Below are positions 37,534 through 47,362 of a stretch of 64,000 nt of DNA, one piece after another (positions within the stretch are counted from its first letter, which is position 1; the number at the start of each line of letters is the position of its first letter). Origin of the DNA: Ga0077555 sp963746315 (GTDB lineage: Bacteria; Pseudomonadota; Alphaproteobacteria; Rhizobiales; Hyphomicrobiaceae). The notes under the pieces were generated by a model that was not told where the DNA came from, ran no database searches, and saw only the letters and a list, made by a program, of their open reading frames with translations. Made by a program: the position numbers and the translations under genes. The DNA is taken from contig CAVVAR010000005.1 of NCBI GenBank assembly GCA_963746315.1, forward strand, positions 186,001 through 250,000. Reading direction: 5' to 3'.

Positions 37534-38238
37534 TCAGCCGACCATGGGGGTTTCGGCGCGTCCGCGAAGGACGATGTCGAAGCGGTAGCCGAGGGCGAAA
37601 TCCTGCTCGGTAAGGCCGAGGTCAAAGTTCGATACGAGTCGTTCCCGAGCGCCTTCCATGGCGCCCATGAAGATCGGGTCTAGCGGCAGCAAAGGGTCGG
37701 CCGGGAAGAACATCTGGGTGACGAGCCGCGTCGCGATGGTCGGGCCGAACAGAGAGAAATGGATGTGAGCGGGTCGCCAGCCGTTGGCATGGTTGCCCCA
37801 TGGGTAGGCGCCGGGTTTCACCGAATAGAATTTGTAGCGCCCCTCGCCGTCCGTCACACAGCGGCCGGCGCCTGAGAAGTTCGGGTCGAGCGGTGCATCA
37901 TGCTGGTCAGCGTGATGCAGATAGCGGCCGGCCGAGTTGGCCTGCCACACCTCGATCAGCGTGTTGGAGACAGGGCGGCCGTTCTCGTCCAGGACGTGGC
38001 CCGAGACGACGATACGCTCGCCGATCGGCTCGCCGGTCTTGCGCGCATTGCGTGTCAGGTCCGCATCGTCCGGGCCGAGGCTGTCGTGGCCGTAAGCGGG
38101 GCCGGTCAGCTCGCTCAATGATTGCCGGATGGGGACGAGCGGTTTCGAAGGCGCTCTCAGCAAGGTGGATTTATACGCAGGATCGAGCATCGGTGGATGG
38201 CTCGACCAATCGCGCGGCCGTAGTGGCTTCTCCTCCAT
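37534..38238 (-). CDS. pcaH: Protocatechuate 3,4-dioxygenase beta subunit
   Basis: 234 residues. The Fe(III) ligands of the beta subunit are visible: Tyr in SAGRYLHHAD, Tyr in KPGAYPW and the two His in WRPAHIHFS. An N-terminal segment with RDWSSHPPMLDPAYKST is typical of PcaH. Genes are in the order pcaH-pcaG; pcaB, pcaC and pcaD are not beside them, so the ring-cleavage product must be handled by other enzymes, perhaps the dienelactone hydrolase just downstream. Confidence 0.95.
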   Translation of the reverse strand: MEEKPLRPRDWSSHPPMLDPAYKSTLLRAPSKPLVPIRQSLSELTGPAYGHDSLGPDDADLTRNARKTGEPIGERIVVSGHVLDENGRPVSNTLIEVWQANSAGRYLHHADQHDAPLDPNFSGAGRCVTDGEGRYKFYSVKPGAYPWGNHANGWRPAHIHFSLFGPTIATRLVTQMFFPADPLLPLDPIFMGAMEGARERLVSNFDLGLTEQDFALGYRFDIVLRGRAETPMVG

Positions 38239-38253
38239 GAGGGCGCTCCTTTC

Positions 38254-39126
38254 TCAACCCTGCCCACTGTAGCGAGCGATGACGTCGCGCCATTTGAGCG
38301 CGTCTTCTGGTGTCTTGACGACCGCGGCAAGGCCACCCATCGGGGTCACGGGCACGAGCACGCGCTTCACGCCCATGGCGGCGAGGGCTGGGATGTCCTC
38401 GAGGTTGTCGGGGAGGCTCACCGTGAATTCGAGCTGGTCGGGATCGCGGCCGGCCTCGCGCGCGGCATTGCGGGCGATGTCGAACAAATCCTGGGGGGCG
38501 CCGCGCGCCGGGAAGAAGCCGTCGCCGAGCTTGCCTGCGCGCTTGGCGGCCGCGACGGAGTGTCCGCCGACGATCAGCGGGACGTGTCCATTTACGGGTT
38601 GCGGGCGGCAATAGGCGTCCTTGAAGCGGACGAAATCGCCTTCAAAGCTTGGCTTCTCGGCCCCCCAGAGCTCGCGGAGCACCTTCATGTACTCGTCCGT
38701 GCGGCGGCCCCGATCCTCGAAGGGGACGCCGAGCGCGTCGAACTCCTCCTTCAGCCAGCCGACGCCGATGCCGAGCAGGATGCGGCCGCCCGAGAGGTGG
38801 TCGAGCGTTGCCACCTGCTTGGCCACCACCACCGGATTATGCTGGGGCAGGATCATGATGCCGGTGGCGAGCTTGACGCGCTTGGTGGCGGCGGCGACGT
38901 AGGCCATCCAGATCAGCGGATCGGGCAAGGGGACGGCATCGTTGCCACCGGCCATCTTGCCGCCGGCTGCATAGGGGTAGGTCGAGCCGTAGCCGCCGGG
39001 CACGACGGTATGCTCGACGGTCCACATGGATTCGAAGCCGGCCTGCTCGGCCGCCTCGGCGAGTGCGACGGCCTTGGCCGGATCGACGTAGGCACCCGTA
39101 TTGCAGTAGCGCAGCCCAAATTTCAT
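38254..39126 (-). CDS. LLM-class (F420-type) flavin-dependent oxidoreductase
   Basis: 290 residues from the ATG at 39126. It is a bacterial luciferase-like TIM barrel: MKFGLRYCNTGAYVDP, WTVEHTVVP, ATGIMILPQHNPVVVAKQVATLD, GIGVGWLKEEFDALG. It matches my memory of the TIGR03619 family. Whether it uses F420 or FMN cannot be read from the sequence. It starts the dioxygenase gene run, 15 bp before pcaH, so it may hydroxylate or reduce the precursor of the dioxygenase substrate. Confidence 0.88.
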   Translation of the reverse strand: MKFGLRYCNTGAYVDPAKAVALAEAAEQAGFESMWTVEHTVVPGGYGSTYPYAAGGKMAGGNDAVPLPDPLIWMAYVAAATKRVKLATGIMILPQHNPVVVAKQVATLDHLSGGRILLGIGVGWLKEEFDALGVPFEDRGRRTDEYMKVLRELWGAEKPSFEGDFVRFKDAYCRPQPVNGHVPLIVGGHSVAAAKRAGKLGDGFFPARGAPQDLFDIARNAAREAGRDPDQLEFTVSLPDNLEDIPALAAMGVKRVLVPVTPMGGLAAVVKTPEDALKWRDVIARYSGQG

Positions 39127-39205
39127 ATGCCGTCTCCCAATGTCTCTCGCGGTATTGCCAAGCCGCTGCTCTCGGTCAGGTTCTCTGAGGTCAGGCCCTC
39201 CTCGG

Positions 39206-40036
39206 TCAAGATTTGGCCATTGCGACGATACGGGCCAGCATCGCGCTTTCGGGGCGGGCCAGCTCCTCGACGATGGTGAAGTGATTGGCACCGGGCACCA
39301 CGACGCACTCGGCCTTCACGCCAGCCTTGCTCCATGCCGCCGCGATCTCCAGGCTCTGGCGGATGAACTCCTGGCTTTCGTCGCCGCCGGCCGCCGCGAC
39401 GAATGTGCGGTCCTTCGGCGGTGCGGGCCAGAGCAACGGGCTCGCGTCGCGCGCCTTGGCAGGATCGAGCTTCAGGGCCTCGTTGAGGCTCGTCGGCAGC
39501 AGCGGCGACAGCTCGAAGACGCCCGATAGCGCGTAGGCGCTCTTCACCAGATCGGCCGGCACGCCGGCGACTTTCGACCAGTCAGTCGCGAGCATGGCTG
39601 CCGCGAGGTGTCCGCCAGCCGAGTGCCCGACGACGACGGGGCGCTGCTTGGTCCGGTCCCACACCGCCTTCATGCACTGGCGCAGCTCGGCGACGATGTC
39701 CATGATGCCGACCGACGGGCACAGCGAATAGGACGGGAGGGCCACGGCCACGCCGCGCGCGTTGAGCTCCTTGGCCACGAAGCCGTTGTCCTTGCGGTCG
39801 CCGCGTTGCCAATATCCGCCGTGGATATAGACGACGAGCGGGGCATTTCCGGCGCCTCCGGCGGCCCGATAAAGATCGTAGCGATTGCGATCGCCCTTGC
39901 CGTAGCCGAGGTCGAGGTCGACCTTCGATTCTTTCCTCAGCGTCTCCGAGGCCTTGGCCCAGCGGGCCCGGATGTCGGCGAATTCGGGCACGCGCTTCTG
40001 ATTGTTGTACTCGGCCTCGAGATCGAGTGCGGCCAT
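39206..40036 (-). CDS. Alpha/beta hydrolase (arylformamidase/HSL-like)
   Basis: 276 residues from the ATG at 40036. The oxyanion motif HGGYWQRGDR and nucleophile elbow GHSAGGHLA are clear, with a late GANHFTIVEE carrying the catalytic His. The N-terminal EYNNQKRVPEF resembles kynurenine formamidase-like hydrolases. First gene of the minus-strand catabolic run; it diverges from the FAH-family gene across 139 bp that should hold both promoters. Confidence 0.87.
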   Translation of the reverse strand: MAALDLEAEYNNQKRVPEFADIRARWAKASETLRKESKVDLDLGYGKGDRNRYDLYRAAGGAGNAPLVVYIHGGYWQRGDRKDNGFVAKELNARGVAVALPSYSLCPSVGIMDIVAELRQCMKAVWDRTKQRPVVVGHSAGGHLAAAMLATDWSKVAGVPADLVKSAYALSGVFELSPLLPTSLNEALKLDPAKARDASPLLWPAPPKDRTFVAAAGGDESQEFIRQSLEIAAAWSKAGVKAECVVVPGANHFTIVEELARPESAMLARIVAMAKS

Positions 40037-40175
40037 GGGCGTGCCTCCGTTAGCTTGCCTTCGAGCCAGCATAAGACGAATTGCGCGGCGAGCCCAAGCC
40101 GTGGCGTACTTGGTGGTGGTGTCAGCCTCGTTGGCGGACTGGCGCCAGCGTGGTTCGACCGAGAGGATGATCGAG

Positions 40176-41123
40176 ATGACATATGGGTTGGCAACCGTTC
40201 GCTGGGAGGGCGCGGCTCTTGCGGTCCTGGAAGCTGGAGGGAGCTATTACCGTCTCGACCGGCTCGCTCCCGAGCTTCTCGAAGGGCATCACGCGCGCGG
40301 GCTGATGGGCCTGTTCGCGGATTGGGAGGCCTCGGACAAGCGGCTCGGCGAGATCGCGCAAGGTCTAGGTCCGGCGAGCCCGGCGCGCCTCGATCCGGCG
40401 CCGGAAGGCGAGCAGTTCCTGACGCCGCTGCAGTACCCCAACAAGCTTTTGCTTGGCGGCGCCAACTACTACGAGCACATGCGGAAAGAGGCGAACAAGC
40501 CCGATTTCCGCAAGGAGGACGGCACTCCGGTGTTCTTCCTCAAGCCGCCGACGACGTGTCTGGTCGGCTGCGGAAAGACGGTTCTGTATCCGGTCCAGTC
40601 CGAGAAATTCGACTGGGAGATCGAGCTCGCCGTCATCGTCGGGAAGCGGTTGCGGCGTGCATCCGAGGACGAGGCGCTCGCCGGTGTTGCCGGCTATGCC
40701 GTCGGGCTCGATATGTCGGCCCGCGACTGGCAGATGAATCCACGCCACCCCTGGAAGTTCGATCTCTTTGCGGGCAAGGCCTTCGACACAGCTTGCCCGG
40801 TCGGCCCCAAAATCGTGCCGGCCCGCTTCGTCGATCCGACGAACCTCGATCTCCGCCTCTCGGTCAACGGCGTCATCAAGCAGGATGCGAACACGTCCGA
40901 CATGATCTGGGGCGTAGCCGAGCAGGTCTCGATCCTCTCGGAGCACGTCACGCTCGAGCCGGGCGATATCGTGCTGACCGGCACGCCGGCCGGCGTCGGC
41001 ATGGCGAGCGGCACCTACCTCAAGGTCGGCGATAGGATCGACGCCGAGATCACGGGGCTCGGCAAGCTGTCGGTCGAGATCATGCCCGACGAGCGCTCGC
41101 CCAGGACGCCGCGTCCGGGCTGA
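40176..41123 (+). CDS. Fumarylacetoacetate hydrolase family protein
   Basis: About 315 residues from the ATG at 40176 with GAGAGG nine bases upstream; an ATG at 40167 is too close to that site. FAH signatures: LLLGGANYYEHM, FLKPPTTCL, the metal-binding EIELAVIVGKR, GLDMSARDWQ and GDIVLTGTPAGVG. It likely cleaves C-C bonds in, or decarboxylates, oxo-acids from ring cleavage. Its location opposite the dioxygenase run supports such a role. Confidence 0.92.
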   Translation: MTYGLATVRWEGAALAVLEAGGSYYRLDRLAPELLEGHHARGLMGLFADWEASDKRLGEIAQGLGPASPARLDPAPEGEQFLTPLQYPNKLLLGGANYYEHMRKEANKPDFRKEDGTPVFFLKPPTTCLVGCGKTVLYPVQSEKFDWEIELAVIVGKRLRRASEDEALAGVAGYAVGLDMSARDWQMNPRHPWKFDLFAGKAFDTACPVGPKIVPARFVDPTNLDLRLSVNGVIKQDANTSDMIWGVAEQVSILSEHVTLEPGDIVLTGTPAGVGMASGTYLKVGDRIDAEITGLGKLSVEIMPDERSPRTPRPG

Positions 41124-41150
41124 AGCTGGCCGGAGTGGTCTTGTCCTCGC

Positions 41151-42566
41151 CTACCTGTTCGGCGTGTAGCGCCAGAAACGGCCGCCCTTCGCCTCGGCGA
41201 CGGTGTAGAGGGGAAAGCGCGCGTCGGGCGGACGCGTGCCGGTGTCGATCAGCAGCTGGATATCCTTCAGGATGTGGCTGCGCTCGGCGTAGTCGCTGTG
41301 GTTCGACGACAGCAGGGCCTTGGTGCTGGCGTTCGAGATGTCGATCGTATCGAGGCCTTTCAGGATGACGGGGCCGCCAGGTGGCACGTCGCCGGCGCGC
41401 GGCACGCCATCGGCCTGTCGGGAGAGGATCAGCGCCTTGTCCTCGTTCGATGCGTAGAGCGTGCGGCCGAGGCCGATCTCCAGCTTCGACGTGATTTCCG
41501 AGAAGAGATCGCGGTCCACGTCGGGCGCCGCAAACACGACTTGGCCTATCTTGGCCCGGACCTCGCGATTGCCGCTCTGCTGCAGGGTGCGCAGGGCCTC
41601 GATCAGCGGGCGATTACCCATGCTGTGCGCGATGATGTGGATACGCTTGGCTCGCGTTTCCCTGGCGATGCGCTCGAGGAAAGCGATGAGATAGCTCTGC
41701 GAGCGCGCGGCGCTGTTGAGATCGTAGGAATAATCGACGTAGGTGCCGCGCGAGGGCCAGCTGTACATCGCTGCGAGGCCGTCGAACTCGAGATCGTGCG
41801 CGATCTGCGCCGTGCGATAGAGGGCGTCGTCGAACGACGTGTTGTAGCCGTGCACGAAGACCAGCGCCTGATCCTTGAAGCGCTGCGACCTGTCGAGCTG
41901 ACCGTTTGCGCGGTCGACCAGCTCCGCCGGATCGAGGACGCGGAGACTGGCGATGGTGAAGTGCTTGGCCGGGCTCTCGGTCTCTCGATAATAGCGGATG
42001 TTGAGGAAGGTGTACTGGCGCGGCCGAGGGATGGTGCCGGTCTGGCGCGCCGTGCGGGGAATTGTGATCACGGCGGCGCCGGTCGTGAGCTTGGTGCCCC
42101 GCTCGGTCGTCGGGATGGCGTAGGTGATCCTGCTGGTGCCGATCGAGCTGGTGACGATGGGCCCGCTCGCCGGTCGAGGCGGCGCCTGCCCGATCTCGCG
42201 CGTGTCGACCTTGCGATCCGTTCCCCACAGCACCGTGACGACGTCGAACAGGTTTTGCTTGGTCGAGGGCGTTGTTTCCGGGGCTGGTGCGATGCTGCGC
42301 GTGCCCGACACCGCCGCGTGAGAGGCGCCGCGCAAGGCGAGGATCTGGGAGGCGCGGCCGGGATCGGCCATGGCGATGGTGTAGGGAACACTATCGACCG
42401 CAACGCGCTCGCGGCCCGCGATCTCAGGGTCGCGCGCGGCGACCGGTGTGTCTTGCGATTGGGCGATGCCGTAGCCGTCGGAAGGCAAGGTCGATAGACC
42501 GTTGGCGCATCCGGCGAGCCCGGTGGCGATGGCCAGCATGGCGAGGTTCAATCGGCGCAATCGCAT
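41151..42566 (-). CDS. Lipoprotein alpha/beta hydrolase (DUF900 type)
   Basis: About 471 residues from the ATG at 42566; a second ATG at 42584 is also in frame. The N-terminus is a lipoprotein signal with lipobox LAGC (MLAIATGLAGCANG). The DUF900 hydrolase core has FVHGYNTSFDDALYR and the nucleophile elbow IIAHSMGNRPLIEAL. The region before the core is Thr/Pro-rich. It is probably anchored in the envelope with esterase-like activity of unknown substrate. Confidence 0.88.
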   Translation of the reverse strand: MRLRRLNLAMLAIATGLAGCANGLSTLPSDGYGIAQSQDTPVAARDPEIAGRERVAVDSVPYTIAMADPGRASQILALRGASHAAVSGTRSIAPAPETTPSTKQNLFDVVTVLWGTDRKVDTREIGQAPPRPASGPIVTSSIGTSRITYAIPTTERGTKLTTGAAVITIPRTARQTGTIPRPRQYTFLNIRYYRETESPAKHFTIASLRVLDPAELVDRANGQLDRSQRFKDQALVFVHGYNTSFDDALYRTAQIAHDLEFDGLAAMYSWPSRGTYVDYSYDLNSAARSQSYLIAFLERIARETRAKRIHIIAHSMGNRPLIEALRTLQQSGNREVRAKIGQVVFAAPDVDRDLFSEITSKLEIGLGRTLYASNEDKALILSRQADGVPRAGDVPPGGPVILKGLDTIDISNASTKALLSSNHSDYAERSHILKDIQLLIDTGTRPPDARFPLYTVAEAKGGRFWRYTPNR

Positions 42567-42885
42567 GGTCCCGGACAACCGCATCTGTGCTCGAGACGCT
42601 GCCGGCCAGTCCCGGCAATCACGTCGCACGCAGCTGGCACTTGAACTCATGGAAGTGACGTTGCGCGCCTATAAATCGGCACGCGGCCATGTCGAATCGA
42701 CGTTTAATCCCAATATGATGGCTGTGCAAGGTCGTGCCGGCAACTGGTCCGCGTCGAGCCACGCTTACCCACAGGCAATTGCTGCAATCGGGGGGACGGG
42801 AAGCTGGCCGAATTGGGTGCGGACATAGGGGTGGGATGCGGGCGGTGCCCGGCAGGAGCCGGACACCGGAGACACGTCCATTGAA
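42567..42885. other. Intergenic stretch upstream of the lipoprotein hydrolase
   Basis: 319 bases between two minus-strand genes. It includes an AT-richer patch around 42700-42722 (CGACGTTTAATCCCAATATG) that could hold the hydrolase promoter. I see no gene, repeat or clear terminator. Confidence 0.5.
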
Positions 42886-43212
42886 TCAGGGATGCGGACC
42901 CCAGGGCGCCTCGGTCATCAGCTTGACCTCCTGGCTCATCACGAGCGGGCGGAACTTGGAGGCGAAGCCCTCGACGAAGTCCGTGTTGGCGAAGACGGCA
43001 GCCCAGTGCGCGCGCCGGTCGGCGTCGTCGGCGAACTTCCAGATGTGCACCAGCTGATTGATCATGCCGGTGTCGGCGACGAAGTAGCCGACCAGATGCT
43101 TGTCGTGACCGCCCTTTTTCAGCGCGGGGAAGCCCAGCTCGGTGTAGAGCTTCTGGGCCTCGCCCATCTTGCCGACGTAGAGCGTGTAGGTGCGCATCTC
43201 GTAAAGTGCCAT
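42886..43212 (-). CDS. NIPSNAP family protein
   Basis: 108 residues starting MALYEMRTYTLYVGKMGEAQKLY, the standard NIPSNAP opening, with KKGGHDKHLVGYFVADTG and LVHIWKFADDADRRAHWA. This is a small ferredoxin-like dimeric fold. Function in bacteria is mostly unknown; it often lies beside catabolic enzymes. Confidence 0.92.
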   Translation of the reverse strand: MALYEMRTYTLYVGKMGEAQKLYTELGFPALKKGGHDKHLVGYFVADTGMINQLVHIWKFADDADRRAHWAAVFANTDFVEGFASKFRPLVMSQEVKLMTEAPWGPHP

Positions 43213-43300
43213 GCGGTGATATCCTCCGTGGGTGGAGGATCAATTGAGGCACCGGCCGTGATGGAGCGCAAGGGCGTGGTGTGGCCGCGCGTGGTTTCGC

Positions 43301-44125
43301 CTACTCCAGCTTGAACCCGCGCCGCTTGACGTAGGCGCCGAAGTCGGCGCGCTCGGGGACGGCGTAGTGGCGGGCCTTCTCCTCGCTCCAGCCGTAGTCC
43401 TTTGCCTCGCCGAATTTGGCGACGTTGCGCTGGGCGCGATAAGGGAAGATGCCGTTGCGGCGACGATCGTAGGCGCGGACGGTCTCGTCGGTCGCCTCGG
43501 TGTAACGGTCGCGGTGGACGGTCAGGCCGAGCGGCAGGCGCGCGGAGACGAAGGCGGGGCCAGCCGGGATGCCGACGCCGAGGCCCGCGACCGGGAAGAC
43601 GTGGTCGGGCAGGCCGAGGAGGCCGCTCACCGCCTCGGCGTGATTGCGGATGACGCTGATCGGGCAACAGCCGAGGCCAGCCGCCTCGGCGGCGGCGATG
43701 AACCCTTCCAATGCGATCGCGGCGTCGACGGCGGCGTTGAAGAACGCGTCGAGATGGTCGTTCGCGAATGCGTGGCCGCGCCATTCGTGCACCTGACGCT
43801 GGCGGCGATTGTTGCCGAGGAAGACGAGCAGGTGCGGACAGCCGGGGATCCAGTCCTGGTCCTTCAGCAACTCGTTGATGCGCCCGCGGATGGCGGGGTC
43901 CTCGACGATCAGGATGTCGCGCTGTTGCAGGTCGCTCTTCGACGGCGTCGAGAGAGCCACGGCGGCCAGCGTGTCCAACACCCCGGGGGCGACGGGCTCC
44001 GGCTTGAAGCGACGGACAACGCCGCGGCCGGCGAGGCGCTGCAGCGACGCATTCTCCGCCAATTGCTCGGGAATCTCGCCGATGTCGCCAAAGCGCAGAT
44101 CGAGCAGCTCTTTCAGGGATTTCAT
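43301..44125 (-). CDS. Nitroreductase family protein
   Basis: 274 residues of the FMN-binding nitroreductase fold: VVRRFKPEPVAPGVLDTL near the N-terminus, AAVDAAIALEGFIAAAEAAGLGCCPISVIRN in the middle in segments, and PVAGLGVGIPA. The C-terminal part with DRRRNGIFPYR is longer than in minimal nitroreductases. Its ATG overlaps the stop of the upstream uracil-DNA glycosylase gene (ATGA at 44122-44125), so the two are cotranscribed. Confidence 0.9.
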   Translation of the reverse strand: MKSLKELLDLRFGDIGEIPEQLAENASLQRLAGRGVVRRFKPEPVAPGVLDTLAAVALSTPSKSDLQQRDILIVEDPAIRGRINELLKDQDWIPGCPHLLVFLGNNRRQRQVHEWRGHAFANDHLDAFFNAAVDAAIALEGFIAAAEAAGLGCCPISVIRNHAEAVSGLLGLPDHVFPVAGLGVGIPAGPAFVSARLPLGLTVHRDRYTEATDETVRAYDRRRNGIFPYRAQRNVAKFGEAKDYGWSEEKARHYAVPERADFGAYVKRRGFKLE

Positions 44126-45102
44126 GTAGCGTTACCTTCCGTTTGGCCGTCCAGTGCGGCCTTGAGCTGAAGGAGGTCCCGCCAGGCCTGTCGCTTCGCC
44201 TCAGGCTGGCGAAGCAGATAGGCCGGGTGCAGGGTCGGCATCAGGCGGATAGATCTGCCAGCGAGCTGGAACTCGCGCCAGCGGCCGCGCAGCTTCAAGA
44301 TGCCGTCGGGCGAGTTGAGCATGGCTTTCGCGGCCGGCCCGCCGAGCGTGAGAATGAGCTCGGGGGCGACCAGCTCGATCTGACGCTCGAGGAACGGACG
44401 GCACGCCTGGGCCTCCTCGGGCGTCGGCGTGCGATTTCCCGGCGGGCGCCAGTAGACGATGTTGGTGATGTGCACGTCGGCCTCGGTCAGCTCGATGGCG
44501 GCGAGCATGCGATCGAGAAGCTGGCCGGCGCGGCCGACGAACGGCTTGCCTACGAGATCCTCGTCCCGGCCCGGAGCCTCGCCGATTACCATGAGGCGGG
44601 CGTTCGGCGCGCCGCGATAAAAGCACGTGGTCTTGGCGGTGGCCTTGAGCGGGCAACCTTCGAACTGTTGTAGTAGCGCTTCCAGTTCTTCCAGAGAGCG
44701 GGCGGATCGCGCGGCTTCCCGGGCCGAGGCGACGGCAGCCGGCTCGCGGCGAGTGGGCATCCGAGCGGCCGGCTCTCCGGGCGATGGTGCGGGCGAGGGA
44801 CGCGAGACCGGGGCCGGGGGACGCTGCTCTGTGCGCGGGAACGGACGCGAGACCTCCGGCGGTGCTCCAGGCCGGGACGGCGGCGGCCGCCCCGGTGATG
44901 GCGCACCCGCGGGAGCTGAATGGCCTGTCGGGGCCGCTGGCGGGGGTTCATCCGTATCGGGCCACGCGAAACCGGCTCCGGGCGCTGCGTCGGGGCGTGC
45001 CGTCCAATCGACCGCCTCGTCGTCGAGCGCGTCCGCGACGCCGGCCTCCCGCCACCAGGCGAGTAGTGCCAGCAACTTGTCTTTTTGATCCTCGTCGGTC
45101 AT
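44122..45102 (-). CDS. Uracil-DNA glycosylase (family 4/5 type)
   Basis: 326 residues from the ATG at 45102. A Pro-rich, disordered segment (residues ~45-130) precedes the glycosylase domain. Motif A is GEAPGRDEDLVGKPFVGRAG and motif B is TLHPAYLLRQP. Near the domain start are Cys residues in EGCPLKATAKTTC, part of the expected Fe-S site. It removes uracil from DNA. It overlaps the nitroreductase gene by four bases. Confidence 0.92.
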   Translation of the reverse strand: MTDEDQKDKLLALLAWWREAGVADALDDEAVDWTARPDAAPGAGFAWPDTDEPPPAAPTGHSAPAGAPSPGRPPPSRPGAPPEVSRPFPRTEQRPPAPVSRPSPAPSPGEPAARMPTRREPAAVASAREAARSARSLEELEALLQQFEGCPLKATAKTTCFYRGAPNARLMVIGEAPGRDEDLVGKPFVGRAGQLLDRMLAAIELTEADVHITNIVYWRPPGNRTPTPEEAQACRPFLERQIELVAPELILTLGGPAAKAMLNSPDGILKLRGRWREFQLAGRSIRLMPTLHPAYLLRQPEAKRQAWRDLLQLKAALDGQTEGNAT

Positions 45103-45245
45103 TGCGCCCAAAGCATAGCGGCCCCGGACGCGAGCGCCAGCGGCACGACAGATCGAAACCCTGGACGGCAACGATGCTTGACGTTCGGGTCGGCAAAGAC
45201 CTATCGAACGAAAGGGTTGAGGTAATCGGCTGGGACAGGGTCGAC

Positions 45246-46930
45246 ATGGCTGAGAATGCTGAGGAGCTGCCGCCGCGCGAGGCGATGGAGTTCGACGTCG
45301 TCATCGTGGGTGCGGGACCGGCGGGGCTGGCAACGGCCATCCGCCTGAAGCAGCTCTCGCAGGAGAGCGGGCACGAGGTGTCCGTGGTGGTGCTGGAAAA
45401 GGGCTCCGAGGTCGGGGCCCACATACTTTCCGGTGCCGTCATCGATCCGATAGGGCTCGACCGGCTCATCCCGGACTGGCGCGACAAGGGTGCTCCGCTG
45501 ACCACCGAGGTGACCGAGGACAAGTTCTATTATCTCGGGCCGGCCGGCGAGATGCGGCTGCCGAACTTCCTGATGCCGCCGCTGATGAACAATCACGGCA
45601 ACTATATCGGGAGCCTCGGCAACCTGTGCAAATGGCTGGGTGAGCAGGCGACCGAGCTCGGCGTCGAGATCTATCCCGGCTTTGCCGCGGCCGAGGTTCT
45701 CTACGGCGATGACGGCGCCGTCATCGGTGTCGCGACCGGCGACATGGGAATCGGCAAGGACGGCAAGCCAACGGACAACTTCACGCGCGGCATGGAGCTG
45801 CGCGGGCGCTACACGATCATCTCGGAGGGCGCGCGCGGCTCGCTCGCCAAGCAGCTCATCGAGCAATTCAGGCTGGCTGACGGGCACGAGCCGCAGAAGT
45901 ACGGCCTCGGTCTGAAGGAGCTATGGGAAGTCTCGCCGGACAAGCACAAGCCCGGTCTCATCCAACACTCGTTCGGGTGGCCGCTCGACAACCGGACCGG
46001 CGGAGGCTCGTTCCTCTACCACTACGGCGAGAACCTCGTCTCGGTGGGCTTCGTCGTCCATCTCAACTACCAGAACCCTTATCTGTCGCCCTACGAGGAG
46101 TTCCAGCGCTTCAAGACGCATCCCGCCATCCGTAGCGTCTTCGAAGGCGGCAAGCGCATCGCCTACGGCGCGCGCGCCATCACCGAGGGCGGCTGGCAGT
46201 CGATCCCGACGATGGTGTTTCCCGGTGGCTTGCTCACCGGCTGCTCGGCGGGCCTCGTCAACGTGCCGCGCATCAAGGGCAGCCACAACGCGGTGCTCTC
46301 GGGCGTCTATGCGGCGGAGGAAGCGTTCGCCGCGCTCAAGGCGGGGCGCAGCCACGACCGTCTCGAGGGCTACGAGCGGGCCGTGCGCGAGGGGCCGATC
46401 GGCGCCGATCTCAAGCGCGTGCGCAATGCCAAGCCCTACTGGTCCAAGTTCGGGACGTTCCTCGGCATCGGGCTCGGCGGGCTCGACATGTGGCTCAACA
46501 CCATCCTGCCCGGCATCGGGCTTCGGCAACACGGCCAAGCACGGCAAGCCGGACTACGCGGCCACCGGCACCGTCGAGCGGCTTCAAGCCGGTCGCCTAT
46601 CCGAAGCCCGACGGCGTCTTGACGTTCGACCGGCTGACCAACCTGTCGTTCTCGGCGACCAACCACGAGGAGGACCAGCCGGCCCACCTCAAGGTCAAGG
46701 ACCTGAAACTGCAGAAGACGTCGGAGCTCGGCCAGTACGACGGGCCGTCGAATCGCTATTGCCCGGCCGGTGTCTACGAGTGGGTGGACGACGACGGTGG
46801 CGGCAAGCGTTTCCAGATCAACGCGCAGAACTGCGTGCACTGCAAAACATGCGACATCAAGGACCCGAACCAGAACATCAACTGGACGGTGCCCGAGGGT
46901 GGCGGCGGCCCGAACTATCCGGGAATGTGA
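45246..46930 (+). CDS. Electron transfer flavoprotein-ubiquinone oxidoreductase, broken by two frameshifts
   Basis: ETF-QO passes electrons from ETF to quinone at the inner membrane. It starts near ELPPREAMEFDVVIVGAGPAG with the FAD motif. The first frame runs to NTILPGIG. One extra base at 46518-46520 shifts into GFGNTAKHGKPDYAATGTVER, and another near 46580 shifts into FKPVAYPKPDGVLTFDRLTN. The C-terminal 4Fe-4S motif with CPAGVYEW and CVHCKTCDIKDP is intact. Removing both bases gives about 560 residues, the normal length. The open frame extends upstream to 44784, but that part is antisense to the glycosylase gene. Confidence 0.92.
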
Positions 46931-47068
46931 AGCGGCTCCAAGTGTCCGACCGCGCGGCGCGAGATGTCCCGCCGCGTGCTTGACTCCGCCACAATCGAAG
47001 GCCAAGTGCTAGGCTCCGCAAGGGCTTGCCGGTAGCGGCCGGTGCCTAGCGGCGGAGGGACAACGTCC

Positions 47069-47290
47069 ATGAACGCCATCCAAGCCATCGCGATCTGGGG
47101 CCTCGTCGCCATATCGGCGGCCGTGGCTGCAGGCATCATAGCCGCAGCGCGGAACCGTGATCACTCGTGGTGGGCGGCATGGTGCTTCGTGCTACCGCCG
47201 ATGCTGGTCGTCCTGCTGCTGCTGCCACGCAATACCGGGCCGCGGCCCCAGCGTCGATCGCTCGACGAGGAGGACCGCGAGGTCATTTGA
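47069..47290 (+). CDS. Small membrane protein, hypothetical
   Basis: 73 residues from the ATG at 47069 with GGAGGGA upstream. Two hydrophobic segments (AIWGLVAISAAVAAGIIAAA and AAWCFVLPPMLVVLLLLP) are separated by RNRDHSWW; the C-terminus is charged. There is no family I recognise. The strong ribosome site and clean membrane pattern support it as real. Confidence 0.6.
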   Translation: MNAIQAIAIWGLVAISAAVAAGIIAAARNRDHSWWAAWCFVLPPMLVVLLLLPRNTGPRPQRRSLDEEDREVI

Positions 47291-47321
47291 GGCATGTGGG
47301 TGTTGCTCTTGCTGTAGCGCG

Positions 47322-47345
47322 GGCTCGTGCGCCCGGGCGCGAGCC
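47322..47345. terminator. GC-rich hairpin between convergent genes
   Basis: GGCTCGTGCGCCC pairs with GGGCGCGAGCC with a two-base bulge, just after the small membrane gene and before the end of the convergent bactofilin gene. No T-run follows, so termination is only a possibility. Confidence 0.35.
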
Positions 47346-47362
47346 TCGGGCGCATTCGATCG

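Noticed and set aside
44784..45245. Upstream extension of the ETF-QO open frame
   Set aside because: It is antisense to the uracil-DNA glycosylase gene and has no family similarity; ETF-QO proteins start near ELPPREAMEFD.
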